Shown one piece after another: positions 40,719 through 54,392 of a stretch of 60,397 nt of DNA. The stretch lies in assembly GCA_003254885.1 (NCBI GenBank), contig QANT01004994.1, forward strand, positions 1-60,397, written 5' to 3'. The notes under the pieces were generated by a model, which was not told the origin of the DNA, ran no database searches, and saw only the letters and a list, made by a program, of their open reading frames with translations. Position 1 is the first letter of the stretch. Each line of letters opens with the position of its first letter. The DNA comes from Purshia tridentata (taxonomy: Eukaryota; Streptophyta; Magnoliopsida; Rosales; Rosaceae). Both the position numbers and the translations under genes were made by a program.

Positions 40719-41633
40719 TAGCGACTTTAACAGAATATGTCAGCAAATCAAAGGATCAAAATCAATAGTGGAAGAATCAAAATCAATATTAGTGCATGTG
40801 AAAGAAATTCTTTCCTTTCTGAGCCTTTTTTTGCAAATTTCCTTACCCTCCTCCTTGTAATTGAAACTTATGTTCTGTTGCCTTTATTCTACATCATATA
40901 TAGCTAGTCAGGTAATGGTACTCGAAAATCCACATGGGACGTTCTCACTTTTGTTGATGAAGATCGATTGCACACCATGAATGCTAGGAACAATTGGAAT
41001 ATGTACATTTGGATTGAATATGTTCTCTTTTGGATTTAAGTTTCATGTTCAATCACTGTTGGAACAACATATAGCTTTGTCCTTTGCTCCCAGCAAGTAG
41101 CTGATTTTAATTCTACAGTGAGGTATAAGATTCGAGGAGTACTATGTATTTATACAATCCCACTTATATGAGGGACTTGATATGAGGATTCCGTGGGAGA
41201 TAAAATATTCAAGACTTAAATTTACTTCAACGAATTATTGATTCTACAATCGAGTTAAATCTAATAATTAAATGTGTTATCGATCAGCCTTCATATTAAA
41301 TCCATCATCTATTCAAATGAACCGACGATATGTGCATCTGTCTATCCTTAACATCAAATTTCGGAATGAAACTGAAAAAGGAAATCCCAAACAGAAGTAA
41401 ATTACCCATTTATATGGTTGTAAAAATTGATTAAATAGACTCATAATTAAGTATATTGATGCTTGGTCAATCAAGCTGAGGGTGAATGTATCTTGGAGAA
41501 TATTCGAGTATAACTTCCGTTCTTTAAGTCGGCATCTTTTCAATATGTACCAAGATTTTGTAATAAAGGAGCACATATGTTTTCTCCAGAAGATGATGCT
41601 AAACTGTTATCCAATCTTTTAAAATGGTGTAAA

Positions 41634-41739
41634 ATTGACATTCAATCTTTTAAAATAGTATAAAAATGTTTAACAGGGTTATGGATGGAAGTGAACAGCA
41701 GTGACAATTTTGTATTATTTTTAAAAGATTGAATGACAA
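41634..41739. repeat. inverted repeat (about 33-bp arms)
   Basis: TTGACATTCAATCTTTTAAA and the reverse complement of the 41704-41739 arm (TTGTCATTCAATCTTTTAAA) match. They could form a hairpin or be the ends of a small degraded element. Confidence 0.6.
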
Positions 41740-42069
41740 ATTGTCAAAAAAATAATTATAGATGGCATTTTTGCACAATCTTCATAATCTAGATGACATT
41801 TTTGTAACAAAAAACCTATTTTTTATTGAAAATATATAATGTAACTATAATTGTGTAAGTACAACTGTAATCGCAATTGAAATTAGTATGATGAATGAAG
41901 ATAGATTAATTTGGTTTTTATCCTAAAAAGTAAAGAGAAGACCCAGTACATGATGTTCTTTTGAATAAAAAACTATATGTATTATCATTTATACTTAAAC
42001 GACCTTAAAAGAAAGCTAGTACATCATAAAAGTTACGTAATTACTATATGTAAATTATAATTATTTGGA

Positions 42070-42450
42070 TATATATATATAGAATGCTGCGTGACTTTTC
42101 CTTTGTGTCTTCTCTCTTCTTTTGTTTATTTGACAATTTAATCTTACGATCGGAATCGTTCAATATCAAGATCATCATTTATAGATCAACTCCGCAAAAA
42201 ATTATTCAAATCAAAAATTGTTTAGTCATCTAACTGTTATCAAATAAATAGATAGTTTTGGTAACAGTTAAATTTACCGTTAGTTATTTGATAACAGTTA
42301 GATGACTAAACGATTTCTGATTAGGATAATTTTTTGCAGAGTTGATCTATAAATGATGATCTTGATATTGAACGGTTCCGATCGTAAGATTAAATTGTCA
42401 AATGAACAATAGAAGAGAGAAGGCACATAACAGTTCCTTATATATATATG
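42070..42450. mobile_element. palindromic MITE, about 380 bp
   Basis: Long inverted arms match for most of the element. TTGACAATTTAATCTTACGA on the left recurs on the right in reverse complement, together with TATAGATCAACTC and AACTGTTATCAAATA. The outer ends are TA-rich, so the exact borders and target duplication are unclear. The motif GGAATCGTTCA...TATAGATCA...GCAAAAAATTA parallels that of the element at 4244-4645. Confidence 0.82.
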
Positions 42451-43157
42451 GTGATCGATCCTATAGGCGTAGGTCTAGCTGCTTTTATTAATATTGACTA
42501 TGACCGACCAAGTAAGCTAGTTCTCTACTTCTCTTAAAAGCGATGAAGGCTCAGATAAATGGTTATTATATAGGAAAAAGAGCAGCACCTTCTTTTGATT
42601 TGTGACATAATTAGGAAACTTTTGGAATGAAGTAATGATCTAGGCCTCCAATTTTTGGTCCAGATTAATTAAATAATGGAATATGAGATGCACTAACAAC
42701 ACCATCTAATTTTCTGTTTTATAAAAACAACATATTTAAATTTCAGCCAAAGAATTAAGGACTGATCAAGACGCCCACTTATACAAACATATTGCTTTTG
42801 ATTTCGCAATGGTATTATATATAGTATAATACTTTTTCTTTTTCTTGATATTGTGAAGGGTTATACTTTTAAAAGGTAGCTGTAGACCGTATTAGGTTAG
42901 GGAGGATTTTAGGGTAATTGACAAATACTAACAAAAAGTGACGCACATAGGAAAAATTAAAGAAATCAACTAAATTTAAAACAACGTTAATTTATAGGAT
43001 TAGTGACATATATGGACATTAAAATCTTTAATGTTTGGTTGAAGCAACATTTCTAAGTGGTTACATTAAATCACCTGGCCGACCAAGAAATTTACAACAA
43101 GAGGTGTCACATAGATTGTGTTGGGTCGACATGCTAGTTTAAACAAAGAATAATTAT

Positions 43158-43802
43158 AAAGTCCACTTTAGAACTCTTAATGATAGATCAACCCATCTAC
43201 TTTGCCCAAATAATATTAAAAAGATCCACTTAATTCATTTAACACCCATCTTTAAAAAAACAAGCTCTCTCTCTCTCTGAAAGAAATAAATGAAGAAAAA
43301 ATATGGGTGGGTGTGGGATGATAGTTTAAGGGACTAGACATAGTGTTTAGTCGGTGGATGTATTAGTTAGTATATTGAAGAGGTATTATAGGGAAAATGA
43401 GATGTGATAGCAGTACTTTCATATTTTAAGAAATTTAATAGGAGATGTAAAAATAAGGTGAGTGAGAAAATAGGACAGAGAGTTGAGAATATAAGCACTC
43501 TTAATAAGCCTCTTGACACGCACTATGCTTGCATCAAGAGATGGGCAAAGATGAGAGATAAAAACAGATGATGAGAGAGAGGGCAAAGAGAGATCGTAGA
43601 GGACATTAGAGACAGACAAAGATCAGAGATCAGAGAGAGATCAAAGGAGAGATCAAAGAGAGTTAGGAGAAGTACGCAGAGAGAGACAACAACCTTTTTT
43701 TTTAAAAGATGAGTTTAAAACTAATTAGGTGGACTTTTTAATCATTTGGGTGAAGTATGTGGGTTAATTTATCATTAAGAGTCCAAACGAGGTGAGTTGA
43801 TG
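43158..43802. mobile_element. long-TIR DNA element with GA-rich centre
   Basis: The left arm has ACTCTTAATGATAGATCAAC, then CCCAAATAAT, AAAAAGATCCACTTAATT and CATCTTTAAAAAAA. The reverse complement of the right end shows the same series with substitutions over about 120 bp. The centre holds CT/GA-rich simple sequence and AGAGATCAAAG repeats at 43560-43690. It is non-coding, and the outer borders are approximate. Confidence 0.72.
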
Positions 43803-43879
43803 TAATTTGGAGCTTTGATTATGGCAATCAAATGAATGTTGGTTAATTTAGTCGAAATGTATCAAACACCTTATTTAGT

Positions 43880-43941
43880 ACAACTAAATGTACCAATCTA
43901 TGTATTTAGTACACCTAAATGTACCAATCTATGTATTTAGG
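43880..43941. repeat. 31-bp tandem duplication
   Basis: ACAACTAAATGTACCAATCT starts at 43880 and ACACCTAAATGTACCAATCT at 43911. Weaker GTACCAATC motifs follow to about 44060. Confidence 0.9.
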
Positions 43942-46900
43942 ATTCAGCTCCCATTGTTGAGCATTGGTATGATGGTGGCAGTGTAGTGCTTTTGGTACAA
44001 CTAGAATTTACCAACCTGTATAATATGGTACAATAAAATGTACCAATCCGTTGTTTTAAGCTTGAGAATATTGGTTTTGGGTTTATGGTATAAGTTAAGG
44101 CAAATTAGAGAATTTAAATTTAGAGTTCAAATCTCATAAATTTTAGGATTTAAATTCCTTAGATTGTGGAATTTTAATTTCTTAATTTGTGATATTTAAA
44201 TCCCACAAAGTATTGAAATTTAAAATAATAATATATGCAATTGTAAAAAAGAAAAAAATCTCAAGTGAATTGTCTATAAATTCTAAAACAATGCCGGTTT
44301 TATTCTAAAAACTACTCACTTCAGGGATCTAAGTCAAAATGTTCCCAACCCCAATTGGATCCGTCTGGACCGTCTGGTTGCTTGGTTTAAATGGAAGATT
44401 GCTTGTTTTGAAAAACGAATGTCGAATGTTGGGCGAGTGGTGTGAGCTGTAGACTGTAGTCTGTAGCCAGATCAAATTGCCGAAAAAGTTGGGACAAATT
44501 AATATTGAACCCAACACAAACGACGTGAAGGCCCCTTTGAAGACGACTAACTGATCAACTTGCTTGCGATGATAATGATATATAGTTCGATTTTCTGAAG
44601 ATATAAAGCACTTTGCCCACATGCACATGTTTAATGCTCCTTCAATCATTTATACAAGGAAAATGCGGTATGAATAGCAACGGGATAGGAAACAAATAAT
44701 TGGAAAATTTAATTATAATAAAAAAAAAAACAAGAGTCAACCATAAAACAATAAATATCTATATATACAAACAAATTCTCTTTGTAGAACATTCGTTTTT
44801 AACTAAAGAATGGATATAGATATTTCTATGACATTTTGTCTTTTTTAGGTCATTTTTTACATTGTTCAACATTTTAAAATATAAGGTTCTATAGTTTAAA
44901 GTATATAATAATTGTTCGAGATTATATTTTAGGTTTTAACTCTTTAAATTTTGAGATTCTTTAAATAAGCTTATTTAAGGGATTTCTTGTAGGGTTCCAC
45001 CTACACATTTTACTTTAACAATTGTGACCATCTCTTTTCGTTTAATCAATTATTTAAAGAAGCTTTGGTAAGAAAAATAAAAAAGTTTTCTTGCAAGCAC
45101 GTAAAACTATGCTATTATGCAGCCAAAACTTTTATTAAATTTTTTCAATTTACCCTTCATGTCTGCTTGAACAAATGCACTCTATAACTTTTTATATTAC
45201 TATTTCTTTAATCAAATTTTTTCATAGTCTCTACAGTAAATTATTTTGTACCCATCGTAGGAGAAAATATGGATGAATATGGATGGACAAAATCATCATT
45301 GAAAAATCAAATGTTCTCACCCATATTAAGAGAATCAAAGCCAAATGCTCCAATTCCTAGTGACCCATTGTTTGTTGTGATCTGCAATGACTCATACCTA
45401 AGAGAAACACGTCACATGAGTATATATATATATATTCTGGTTTTAATGTGGTAGTTGCACTAGCTACTTGTGCTTTGGTTTTTGTAAAAATCGGCTTGTT
45501 AAAGCATATAGATTTAGTGAGGGGTAGACTGAGAAAACCATAACAGAAGTTTTGGCTACATTGCTAACATAGTTTTATGTGTTTTCTACGGTTATTTGGC
45601 AACCTGAAAAGGGAGAAGATAAGTTACCCTAAAGTCTCGTGTTTTATTCTGGCCACTTGAGTTTCGAGTTATAGAAATTGTTGGTTATAGAACAATTAGG
45701 AATCCACTTTTATACAAATTATAACAGTAAAAGAAGAATGTGTATAACTCAATGTAAATCACAAGTACAAAATAAATGATATACCTAAAAATATCACTAA
45801 CATACAAATCTACTGCAGAAAATTCAATATAGACAGAGGCTTGCCTTAACAATGTCTTAAGATAGATATTTCACCCCTACTTTTGTGCTTGTAGTTTCAA
45901 AGTGGGTGTGTTCATCTTTTGGATACAACTAGCTAATTCAAGGATGAGTACTCAAACCTTAAATTCTGATGCACTTAAATTTGTTGTGTTTTTCTCTCAA
46001 GTTTCAAAAAACTATATAATCTAAGCTTTTAAATCTCTACCAAATATCTACAAAATATGTTGTTTTTATAGAGATTGGAAGGTTATCTTTGTAAAAAAAC
46101 TAATTGAGAGAAGCTGCAACTTAAAGATCAAGTGAGAGGTCACACCTCTTTGAAAAGATGCAACTGAAAAATATGTTTATGGGCTCCCTAGCCAAAAACC
46201 AAAATGCAACGTAATTCTCAACAAGTCAGTCACTTCCGATGACCCGTTGAGCACGACCAAAACCTAGCTATATATTGAAGACCACTTCACCGACTAGTCT
46301 TTGGATTCTCCGACCGGTCGGTTAGATTTTTTATTCAAACGTTTTTAACATAAGTTATTAAAAATAGGTTTCTTAAAGTCTCATTTGGTGCTCAAGAATG
46401 GATTAAATATGATAACTCACAAAATTCAAGGTATGTTGAAGAAATAAATGGATGCTAATAGTACATTTTAACCAATTCAAAGGAAGAAAATAGGCTAGTC
46501 ATAAGGGGTTAACATTCACCATTTTGTGAGAATCGGAAGAGATAAGTTTTCTCCATGAACAATTCATCTTCTTCCTTCAATTTGAAAAAAAAAAAAGAAA
46601 TCAGCCTTTATTTTTTTATTTAATATACCTTAATTTAATGAGTTAAAATATCCAATTTTGTGGCTAATCCATCTTCTTTCACCCAAAAATTTTGGGTGAA
46701 AGGCTAAATCCACCTTCGTAACTATTGGCATATTCGTATTCTGTCACGTCCAAGTTCAAAATTGATTCTGTGCATTGTACTGAGAAAAAGGTTCAATTCG
46801 ATTTTCTTTTATGCCGGTTTGTACTTGGAAAAACTTTATCATACAGTTATCACTGTATACATGGATGCCAAAACTGGATCAGCGATGTATAATGGTTACT

Positions 46901-47528
46901 TGGATGTGTATAGGTTTCACTAAATATAAATGAAGGTTTATAATGTGAGAGACCAAAAGAGCTCTAAGGAGAGTAGAGGCTTATATAGGCTTTATATGAT
47001 GTATGGGTTGAAATTACTTCTATTTGTTAAGCTTGTACTAGTTTGTGCTAGCTTTGGTGCTTTGCTGTCCTCAGATAATGTATTTCACTACTAGTAGGCA
47101 TGAAACATAACTAATCAATAATAAACCAAGAAAATTCCAGCAAAAAAGAAACGGCAGTCTTGCTTAACTAACACTTGGAAACCCTTACAACCCCTATACA
47201 TTTGTAAAAATCTATAGCCCATAAATGATACGCAATCAAATGGCCTCTACATAACCTGCCAAGTCCCAACCATGCCTAAAATTTCTTAGTAGGACCTATA
47301 TAATTCAAGCATTCAGATACTTGCCATCTTCGTAAAAGAAATCACACATTAAAAAAGTTTTTTGAGGAGCCTCTAACTAATTAAATTTAACAAACCTACC
47401 CCAGCTAAATAAGTGAGAACGGTCAGGATTCGTGGCAGACGAATTTGGTCAAGGTGAGAAGAGAACCACCAGAGAGCTTAGTCTAGAATGCATGTTTGTC
47501 ATGGCAAGCAAAAACTCGGCTCGCTCTG
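43942..47528. other. intergenic region without a supported gene
   Basis: Both strands are AT-rich with only short open frames. There is one near-perfect 25-bp palindrome at 46678-46702 (TTTCACCCAAAAATTTTGGG and following). The right end is the 3' flank of the LHW-like gene. Confidence 0.6.
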
Positions 47529-47690
47529 AACATGTCCAGACCAGCAAGCTATAGCTAGTGGTCGGTTCATCGCAAACTACTGAGCCTATAAGTTGCGGGT
47601 AAAGAGGTCAACATGTCCAGACCAACAAACTGTATTAGCTAGTAGGTTCATTGCAAACTACTAGGCCTACCGGTTGCAGGGATCAGGGCT
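47529..47690 (-). repeat. 81-bp tandem duplication covering the LHW-like stop codon
   Basis: AACATGTCCAGACCA starts at 47529 and at 47610. The right copy contains the last codons and the stop (47650-47648) of the bHLH gene. The left copy is a diverged duplicate in the 3' untranslated region. Confidence 0.85.
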
Positions 47691-50600
47691 GCTTGGGCAA
47701 AAGAGTGGTGGACCATCATACCATTGTTCATGATGGCATTGACTGACGACGACGCAGCGCTTTTTGCAGTTTGTTCCAAAAGGTGAACAAGTGACATAAA
47801 TATTTCCATCCTTGTTACGTCCCTATTTGCCTGCAGATAAAACTTGTAAGTATGGAATCATAGATGTGCCCCTTGGATAAGTATGGAATATCCTGCGGCT
47901 AAAAGTTAAAAAAAGACAAGAAAAACTATGGAATTTCATCATAATTTAACAGCAATAATTACTGACAAAACCTAAGCACCTATACAGGAATAAGTAAAGG
48001 AACATCACAAGTTCCTGCAAGGATAATTAGAAATGAAAAAGGCTCCTGTGTTAGAATATTACCTCTACTGCAAAGCGTGCCCATATTTTATCATTTCGAG
48101 TTTCCATCACCCCCTTCAAGATGGTCAAACCCAAACCTCTGATTAGATCAGCAATCTCTAAAAAGAAACCCTGTTCTTCACAAAGCATCTGCCAAGAGAG
48201 AATAAATTGGAAAAAAATATATATATTATACATATGCTTCACTCATAATCAAACCTCCAATTTCAGAGATTTCATAAAATGATAGTCATCGCGATCAAAA
48301 TAAATAAATAAATAAAATAAAATGTTAGTCATTACCTCCACAAGCATCTGACGAGGTGGATTCAGATCCTCAACTATGATAGGACAAACCACAGATTGTG
48401 ACCCAACCTCAAAAGCCCATGTTGCCCCTCCATCAAAGTTGTCTTGTAGAAGCAGTCCACCTTCTTTTCCAATAATCTGCATAGCCAGGAAAGAAAATAC
48501 ATCACAAAAGGTTCCCCTTCTTATTTGATACATTTGAAAGTGAAAAATGATGTGTACCAACAAACTGCGATAACACCTAAAGGACTTTTACTTTAATATT
48601 TTATAATTTTCTACGGCTGCACTGATTTATGGCATCAGAGATAAATCATTCATATTCCACTACTTAGGATATATCATATCCTGACTCCCAACTCCCACGC
48701 TCATGACTTCATCACCAATGATAGCAAGATTTTCTGTTCAAGAGAAATGCATGGATAGTGATTGTACCTTAGACTCTCCCGTTTGTTTTAGCTTGTCAGC
48801 ATGCTTTGTGACACTTTGCAAGAAAAGCATATGCTTGATGGTGCGTTCAAGCAGTGCATCTATGCTACACTGTAAAACCATATAATGGGATCAAAAGAAT
48901 GGCATCAGCATTTGAAAATTGCAAAATTCAAAAGGAGTAATGAGACAAAGATGAAAGGAATTACTTTTGCCCCATTTGGCACAATTTCACGCAACTCTTT
49001 CACACGATCTTGGATCATCTGACGATCTTTTGGCCTTGGTCTAGGGTTCTCTCCAGGTTTAAGCCTTTTGCGATTTGATTTTCCCATTATATCAGGCCTC
49101 TTGGAATATGCGGTTGAAACACTACTCTCATGCTTTGCACTGTTGCCCTGTTCAACCCAAGAACTAATTTGAGATCCACAGATAGAGGTAGTCTGGGAAC
49201 AGTTGCCCAAATCATCCCTGCTACACCCAACTCGGAAAGAACTAGTTTCTTCTATCCCTGCCTTTCCGAGAGCTTTAGGAGGGCCAAATGTCTCCCCATG
49301 CACATGATTAGACATACCATCCTGTCCATAAGTGGGAGAACTGTTAGGGATGGAAGAGCTACTGATTTTTGTCAATGTTGTTCTACATGACACGTTATCA
49401 TTGGAGCTCTGCTTGACAGCAGAGTGAGCCCTAGAGACCACAGCATCTAAAAGATGGTCAGCACCTGCCACAGAGAAGATATTACCATTTGATATCCCTT
49501 TTCTTGCTGAATAATAATCAGAACCCAACTCTTGCACATTTGTAAATGTCGAAGTATTCTCAACCATATCTTTTGAGTTTGAACCTGGCTCATCAGCAAG
49601 CAAACTATTCCAATTGCCATTAAGCAACTTATTTTTAAAATCCATACCCAAAACATCAAACAAGTCATCCCCTGATGAAATTCGAGCACATGCATCATCA
49701 GGTGTAGCCTTTGCAGATCCTGGACTACAAATTTTATAATCAAGTTCATCGTGAATAATATCAGGGATGTGCTCAATAAAAGACATGTGTTCATCTGGAT
49801 GAGTCGATGGGAGGGCTTGAAACAATCCATCATCTATCCTTTGCTCCCTTGGAGCTAACTCACTCTGTGTAAGCTTCACATCAATGGGAAACTGTCTCTG
49901 GTTAGAGCCTTTTGAAAGCATGTCCTGAGAAGCTGATTGACCTGCCACACTGGATGAAGAAACCCCTTCTGTTTGAAATGAATCAGCCTTTTGAAATTTA
50001 ACCCCAGGCAGACGTCTGCCAGAGAGATTGATGTCAGCTGCTATGTGTGGGTCTGAAAGAGAACAAGGAATTGAAATTGGCCTTGAATGAGTACTTGATC
50101 CACCATGTGCTTGACTTCTTCCAAGCAATGGAATGGCCATCGAACCTTTGCTCTGACCAAGGATTAGACTTCCATTTGTTCTCAGTTGAGGCATGACACC
50201 ATTTGATGCTGTAATATTGCTATCAAAATGATACCTAATGCTATCATCAGACAAGATCTGATGATCCATCAACTTTAGGCTGCCCTGACTTGCACCTGAT
50301 TGACCAAAACGAGGTGGGTATATAAGTCCACTCCTTGAATTAAATGAGGGAGCCAGCTGGTCCAACCATGCATCAGAATTTGTGGGGATCACTTCAGCTC
50401 CTCCAACTCCATCCTTTAGTTGGCCTCTAAAAGGAAAGTTTGTCTCCATTAAGGGAGAAATCATTGGTTGCAGAGGGTCTTCATGAACTTTAGGCAGAGT
50501 ATGGGTCAAGTTAGGGGTTTGAAATGCTGAAGCAGTAGTTTGAGAATTATTTTGAACCTCTCTATGAAGAGAATGAGATGGTTGACCAACAAGGATTGAA

Positions 50601-53600
50601 GCAGGAGATAAGTGGCTTTGATTCGTATAGTTATCAGTCATCTGAGTAGAACTTGTTGCCAGCATCCCAATAGTAAAGGGTGCCCCACTTTTCTCAACCG
50701 GATCTTTTGTCGCATAGTTTTCTGATAAAAGAGCACCAGGAACACACCCTAGTTGCAGAATCAAACTCTTCACATCATTGATGAATCCTATATTCTCCAT
50801 AATCTGAAGCATAATGAACACATTAATCAGGTTGGAAGCACGTGGCGGACATTAAGAATTTTATTTGGCTTAAACAACAGCTTGCACCAGAATGGTCAAA
50901 CTTGAAGAAAATATAGGTATTAATAGTCATCGGGGGTTAAAATAAAATTCTTGTACTGCTAGGGACTTCTCATCTTAATATCACAGCCATTGTTGATTGC
51001 AACAGAAAAAAGGTGTAACTGACAGCCATTTATGTAAAATGAAATTGCCCAGTCAAGAAAATTATTTATTTGGCCAAAGCCCATGACTATCTTTTACGCC
51101 ATACATAGTGCCCACTTCTCAATATGTTATAATTAGTGTCCACAGGCCTTGCCTTGGATATATTGCTAAATCCAGAGGTCTTGCCTTAACATATTGCCAA
51201 AACCTGAGTACGCAGGTAGAAATTTTACTAGAATGACGAACCAAAGATTTGTCTCTTGGTTGGATAGACCTGGTGATTTAGTGAGAAAGCATTTGATGGT
51301 TTCAGGTACATGGGAGAAGAAGATACAAACCACTTGAACATAATATATGTTTCAGGTATTTTAAAAGGGAACCATATACATATTTCACAGGCCACTTAGA
51401 AAATACATTCTGCCATCTAAATCCATTAAACCAACATATACTGAAAGGAAAGCTAAGTACACATCAATTTGTAAATTTATAAGAGCTAAAAAGTACTTAC
51501 AGCCAAGGAAGAACCAAGTTGAACAACACCATGAGGCAGAACAGGAATAACTGCAACTGTCTACAGACCAAATAAAATACAATTACTGCAATGAAACAAC
51601 ATATATAATATACAAAACAGTGGATTATATAGGAAACTAGCATACCTGCATCCCAGCTGAAAATTGGTGGTGTATCTCATTTAGAACCTGAAACAGGCCC
51701 CAAAAATTAAGTCAGAAAGTGCAAAATCCAAACACAAAACTTGAATATAAGTTATTAGCCTTTAATGAAACCACATTTATGAGGATTTCTATAAGAGGTC
51801 TCATTAATTAGCTCCCACCTCATTTGGTGAAAGTCATACCAAGCACAAATGCCAAACCCTAATTTCTTAAGTTTTAGCCTTCCAAAGCTAACCACATTGA
51901 TGATAACTATCAAGAGGGGTCTACATCATTTAGCTTCCATTTAAAATTTAGTTTTACTCATCCAAAGCATAAACACTAGCTACACTGTCAAAAGAGAAAA
52001 ACCAAGAAGTACAAGTTTTAATTATAAAGAATGAAGCCACTGAAGTATAGATCACCCTGACTTTCTCAGGATTTCATCATACTTCTCCAGAAAATACTGT
52101 ATTATAGGGCACATGTAGATATTCTGGTTTTTTTCTTTTTTCTTTTTTTGATAAGTAGACATTCTGTTATATATCACACAGTTCACACCACTTATATATA
52201 TAGGCAAATGTAATTTTGATCTCCTACTTGCTGGAAAATTCATGTTGACCAACCATCGTCAAAATTCAAAGCTTGATATTCAAATCCTGATAAAAAAATT
52301 TTCTTTTTTACATAAATATCAGCCGCTCGATTTTCATTCAACAGTTGGTGAACAAGGATTTTCGTAACTGTATTTTTAAAATATGCATGCGCACATAAAT
52401 ATAACTTTACATGACATGTGTGTGCATTGTCAAAATTCAAAGATTAACATTCAAATCCATAATGTACTTTTCTGTTCCAATATAAATATCAGCTGTTTTC
52501 ATTCAACTGTTGATGAGCATGGATTTTTGTAACTGTGTATTTAAAATATATACACACAAACGCACACAAGTATAAATTTAAACGATATGTTTGTGTGTAG
52601 TCAAAATTTAACATTCGATATTCAAATCCCGATTAAGTACGTTTCTTTTCTAAATAAATATTAGCTGTTGGATTTTCATTCAGCGATTGGTGAGCATGGA
52701 TTTTTGTAAATGTATATAAAATATGTGCACGCACACATAAGTATAACTGTATATGATGTGTGTGTGTGTGGAAATTTCTTATACCATCTTCACCAGCAAA
52801 AAAATCTTCTCATAGCAAAATGGGGTAATTAAAATCACTATATATTACCTCTGGCGGATGGGCCACTTTGTTGTAATTGCTTGAAAGAATCCATTGATGG
52901 TTTCCTGTAAATGCAGCTCGCCCAACTATTCTGAAAAGGCACAAAAAAACAGTTTTTCATGTTTACAGCTAACAAGGAAAAGCACTTAAAAAATGACATG
53001 CATGTAGCAGCCATATGGAAAACAGAAAAGTCGTACCCTTCACCCACTATATTAAACGGTTTATTCGTCATCATTCTGTTAATGAGTGTAGAGACTCTTT
53101 CCTCTGGTTGAATGCCACGAGAGGAGGAGCCCACTTCAGAAGAAACCCAGCACTCCCACTCTCCAAATGGTAATTCAGTGCTTTCTGTTCCAGCAATGCG
53201 TGTAGATAAAGGAGATGTTGATGGTTCATAATGACATTCTTCCCAAATTAAGAGTCTGCCACAAATTTGAAATATTTTCTTTAAACTCAATCTAAAAGAG
53301 CCTCATCACTAAACAGATACATATAATTCCCATGGGAACAGGCATGAAAGCATCAAAAGATGACATGACCCGTGCACCTTTTATTCAGTTGCCAAGAACA
53401 CTGGGGAAAAAATATCTGATGGAATTTTCAATGTTATGCTAGATTCAAATATTTAAAGTAAATAATTAAGAAGAAAATAAAAGAAAAGACAAAACATAAC
53501 CTTAAGACTAAATAGTTCAAGATCCCTCTGTTGGGAGTAATTTTGGCATGATGTAATAAAGGATTTTTCAAAACATATCTATTTAAAGTGGATTTTCTCA

Positions 53601-54392
53601 GAAGCCAAACATAGAAGAAAAGAGAGCAACTGATCAGTAAATTTCTCTCTCATTGCTGGTGAAAAGAGTTAAAACTGTTTTCTTTTTTGAAACAATAAAA
53701 ATAATAAGACGGGGTAAACAAACAAGGAAGACAGATACTGATAGAAAACATGCTCAATGCAGCAAATGCGTCCAATAAAGAGCAAACTAAATGCAAACCC
53801 ACTTTTCACTTATAGATTCTTGAAGACAAAACAGAACAAACCAAAACATAACCTTCCAAAAACAGAAATAAAGAGACATCAGATTGCGAATCGGATACAA
53901 GAGACACAGTAAACAATGAGACGATAACATGTCCATCGTATCTTAGAATATATGCCAATCTCATAAACCCTAGTCCTCGAACAAAAACGAAAAGAGACAA
54001 TATCGTCTCTGTTATCAGATCCACTCTGCTTAGATACTGAGAAAACACAGGAAAAAAAAAAAAGAACAAAAAAACAGGAATAAAATCTAATCCCCTAACT
54101 TTTCACAAGATTTGAAATCTAAAAATTCGATAAAATTCACCTCAACCTGGAAATTTTCAAAAGTTTTACTCCGCTTTCTCAGCAACCAAACAGAGCCAAA
54201 TACAACAACTGCTTTAGCTAAATAAACAAATAATATTAGAAAACTGAAAAAAATTTCAACAAGCTCTGTGTTTCGTCCATTTTCCGGGAGGACTTACTTT
54301 GTGTTTTGGCAGCCGATCTTCCAGAACACAGCGTAAGCCCACTGGTTGGCACCGCACAGCGTCTTGAGCGCTTCTTTAAGCAAAAACCCCAT
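47648..54392 (-). CDS. LHW: LONESOME HIGHWAY-type atypical bHLH transcription factor, 962 aa
   Basis: LHW pairs with TMO5-class bHLH proteins and promotes periclinal divisions and vascular cell number in roots by raising local cytokinin. Ten exons (minus): 54392-54298, 53255-53037, 52930-52849, 51687-51646, 51560-51501, 50803-48965, 48869-48768, 48476-48336, 48188-48063, 47830-47648, totalling 2889 bp in frame. Residues 1-165 form the MYC/GAF-like N-terminal domain (MGFLLKEALKTLCG, KLLIWEECHYE, IVGRAAFTGNHQWI). A long, Ser-rich linker comes from exon 6 and includes GDDLFDVLGMDFKNKLLNGN. The bHLH is at about 740-805 (RPRPKDRQMIQDRVKELREI, then CSIDALLERTIKHM). The basic part lacks the His-Glu-Arg pattern for E-box contact, as in LHW. 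The C-terminal domain covers about 815-962. EMB1444-type paralogues are the main alternative. Confidence 0.94.
52258..52775. repeat. 171-bp tandem repeat, three copies, in LHW-like intron 3
   Basis: GTCAAAATT begins copies at 52258, 52429 and 52600, exactly 171 bp apart. Each carries ATTCAAATCC, AAATATCAG/AAATATTAG, TTTTCATTCA, GATTTTTGTAA and a CA/TG-rich end. The copies are diverged, so the array is not new. It lies between exons 3 and 4. Confidence 0.9.

Noticed and set aside
46678..46702. 25-bp near-perfect palindrome
   Set aside because: No element ends or flanking duplication could be tied to it. It could be a joined pair of element ends or chance.
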